This document shows, piece by piece, positions 62,729 to 64,000 of a DNA stretch of 64,000 nucleotides. The position numbers were made by a program, and so were the translations under genes. Source of the DNA: Darksidea phi (taxonomy: Eukaryota; Ascomycota; Dothideomycetes; Pleosporales; Lentitheciaceae); the NCBI GenBank assembly GCA_030770425.1, contig JASJFT010000243.1, positions 1 through 64,000 on the forward strand. Direction: 5' to 3'. A model generated the notes under the pieces. The model ran no database searches, had not been told where the DNA came from, and saw only the letters and a list, made by a program, of their open reading frames with translations. Every line of letters begins with the position of its first letter. Position 1 is the stretch's first letter.

Positions 62729-63408
62729 GGCGTCTGCGTGGCCGTTCGAGAGAACAGAGCTGTCGTGAGACCCGGTCTTTCGGTGCGTTTTGCAAATTGG
62801 TCGTGTTTACACTAAGGCACCCCTCGATTGGAAGTAGGTGTAGTGGAGTGGCAGGACGAGCGTGCAGATGCGCATAAATAGCCTTAAATTGATTTGTTGG
62901 GATTGGTGAACACACGTGACAGGTACTTGGGTCTTGGCAGTCATGGTCATGACATTCATTACCGAAGCTACGACACAGAGAGAAAGCGACCTTGTGGGAT
63001 GCGTCTTCCGGCTGCTAGTGACCCTAAACACATCCTCTTTCGCGTCCGGCAGCCGACAGACATGTCCGTCACATAGACGACTTCCCTCCTCTACCCTACC
63101 ATCCCTACTTACTTTGATCCCTTTAGACTGAGGATAGGTCTTAGATCGGCAACGTCATGATGCCATAGCGTTGTTTTCACATGCGTGCCAAGACGTCGTT
63201 TTCACATGCGTGCCAAGACGTCAGTTATGACGCACTCGATATCGGGGGGCTGCGGTTTGGTACCAAGCCAAGGGCGGGCAGCACGCCATATTTCTTTCCC
63301 ATCTGTTTCTAATACTACTAACACTCTCTCTATATACTTGCTTGCTTTATAAAGTTCTTTCTCTTAAATATATACTTGCCCGCTTGCGAATTATATTCTA
63401 CGGACAAC
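62729..63408. promoter_or_regulatory. Divergent intergenic region, shared promoter of the two genes
   Basis: 680 bp lie between two start codons pointing away from each other. It contains an E-box-like CACGTG at 62,913-62,918, a 25-bp tandem duplication with GACGTC at 63,173-63,222, and TATAAA at 63,348-63,353 (56 bp before the right-hand ATG). Around the latter are two imperfect copies of TATATACTTGCYYGCT (about 63,331 and 63,369) in a pyrimidine-rich stretch. No convincing gene was seen. The short open frames here lack conserved features. Confidence 0.55.
63173..63222 (+). repeat. Perfect 25-bp tandem duplication with GACGTC palindrome
   Basis: The unit GTTTTCACATGCGTGCCAAG plus ACGTC is present twice back to back (63,173-63,197 and 63,198-63,222) without mismatch. 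GACGTC is the core of CRE/bZIP sites; the second copy is followed by A, giving GACGTCA. It lies 187 bp upstream of the right-hand gene. Confidence 0.9.
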
Positions 63409-64000
63409 ATGGCAGCACCGGCTCCACTAGCGAGGCCCGACGAGGAAGAGCTCTGGAGTACAGACTCGAAGATCTGTAGCCGGACTCGCTCTACTCTTGT
63501 TAAACGTGAGCTGCTGCCCGAGCGACGAAGGGACTCGAACGGAGAGGAGATTGTCGATACCTTTATTAAGGACGTCTTTAACATCGAGGCTCTGGCGCTA
63601 AAGGTGCTCTCCTCTAAGTTAAAAATCAACGTTCCCAGAGTCTTAGACAGCGGTCTGGACGAGAACGGGCTTGCTTTCATCGAGACGGAGCTTTGGCCCG
63701 GTATCCCCGGCACGCCTGTCAAGGAAGAATGCCGGATGCGAGACGGCGAGAAACACGTTGATACTGGAGAATGTACTATATGCCACGACAAGGCATGGGC
63801 CAACGCCGACAACTATATCGCCAACGTGGTGCTTCCCGACTTCGAGAAGCTAACGTCCAATAATACCATGGGACCCGACGACGACGAGATTGTCCCGCCG
63901 CCTGGGGTGCGGACTTCCGCCGAAATAGGCTTCCGACCTGAGGATATCATGTTCGAGCCCGGAACCTTGGACGTTATCGGAATATACGACTGGGAGTACC
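63409..64000 (+). CDS. Aminoglycoside-phosphotransferase/kinase-like fungal protein, 3' end outside window (197 residues visible)
   Basis: ATG at 63,409 (context GACAACATGG) opens an uninterrupted frame to the window end. Residues 58-98 (NIEALALKVLSS...VPRVLDSG...GLAFIETELWPG) resemble the N-lobe to hinge of APH-type (PF01636) fungal kinases, where a helix is followed by PRV and a family-specific E-x-x-PG. A CTIC pair lies at 122-125. The visible end, IMFEPGTLDVIGIYDWEY (DWE at 194-196), matches the segment that follows the catalytic loop in this family. The usual HGDLxxxN loop should precede it, but residues 166-180 read GVRTSAEIGFRPEDIM with no His-Gly-Asp. The protein may therefore be a pseudokinase or a deletion derivative. 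Substrate is unknown. It is divergently arranged with the MGQRHQ gene. Confidence 0.7.
   Translation, partial: MAAPAPLARPDEEELWSTDSKICSRTRSTLVKRELLPERRRDSNGEEIVDTFIKDVFNIEALALKVLSSKLKINVPRVLDSGLDENGLAFIETELWPGIPGTPVKEECRMRDGEKHVDTGECTICHDKAWANADNYIANVVLPDFEKLTSNNTMGPDDDEIVPPPGVRTSAEIGFRPEDIMFEPGTLDVIGIYDWEY

Noticed and set aside
63330..63812. 160-aa - strand ORF opposite the kinase-like gene
   Set aside because: It is antisense to a frame with recognisable family motifs and good start context, and its composition (Ser-rich) is typical of an antisense shadow.

Overview
The window joins two very different kinds of DNA. Positions 1 to about 60,214 are an extremely AT-rich block in which CpA and its complement TpG are almost absent. 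Reading both strands I found only about two dozen CA or TG dinucleotides and only three ATG triplets in 60 kb. Positions 60,215-64,000 have ordinary composition and carry two protein-coding genes, one with fungal-type introns. Repeat-limited, CpA-directed C-to-T mutation is the signature of repeat-induced point mutation (RIP), so the organism is most likely a filamentous ascomycete (Pezizomycotina). I cannot name the species.

The AT block is a stack of dead transposons. Terminal repeats, target-site duplications (TSDs) and flanking matches allow the order of insertion to be rebuilt. Outermost on the left is a Ty1/copia element F (before position 1 to 38,689, + strand). Into it jumped Ty3/gypsy element A1 (3,201-36,275, - strand, TSD CCTAT). 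A1 then received three insertions: gypsy element B (3,444-14,053, - strand), gypsy chromovirus C (15,401-29,611, + strand, TSD ATTAT) and pogo/Fot1-type DNA transposon E (32,396-34,239, + strand). Copia element D (16,314-21,930, + strand, TSD CCTTA) sits inside C. After removal of its guests A1 is about 6.40 kb, matching its sister copy A2 (51,828-58,258; 6.43 kb). On the right, A2 is inserted in another gypsy element G (45,489-59,804, - strand, TSD ATTAG/ATTAA).

Between F and G, 38,690-45,483 is the most degraded DNA. It has a pair of roughly 280-bp direct repeats flanking 3 kb filled with copies of a TTTATATAAA-like palindrome, two other local repeats and an unidentified decayed reading frame. 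All seven reverse transcriptases found have lost the second catalytic Asp of the YxDD box (read as Asn). Both gag zinc knuckles examined have Tyr at all four metal positions. No transposon gene here can be functional.

The euchromatic edge begins abruptly near 60,215. A three-exon gene (60,543-62,728, - strand, 659 aa by my splice model) encodes a fungal protein of unknown function starting MGQRHQLFVIAR. A 680-bp divergent intergenic region, with a perfect 25-bp tandem duplication containing GACGTC, separates it from a + strand gene (63,409 to beyond the window end). That gene encodes an aminoglycoside-phosphotransferase/kinase-like protein lacking the usual catalytic HGD loop in the visible part. 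I see no rRNA, tRNA, CRISPR array or telomere repeat. I did not find a new multi-gene system; the most notable content is the saturated RIP landscape and what it records about order of insertion.
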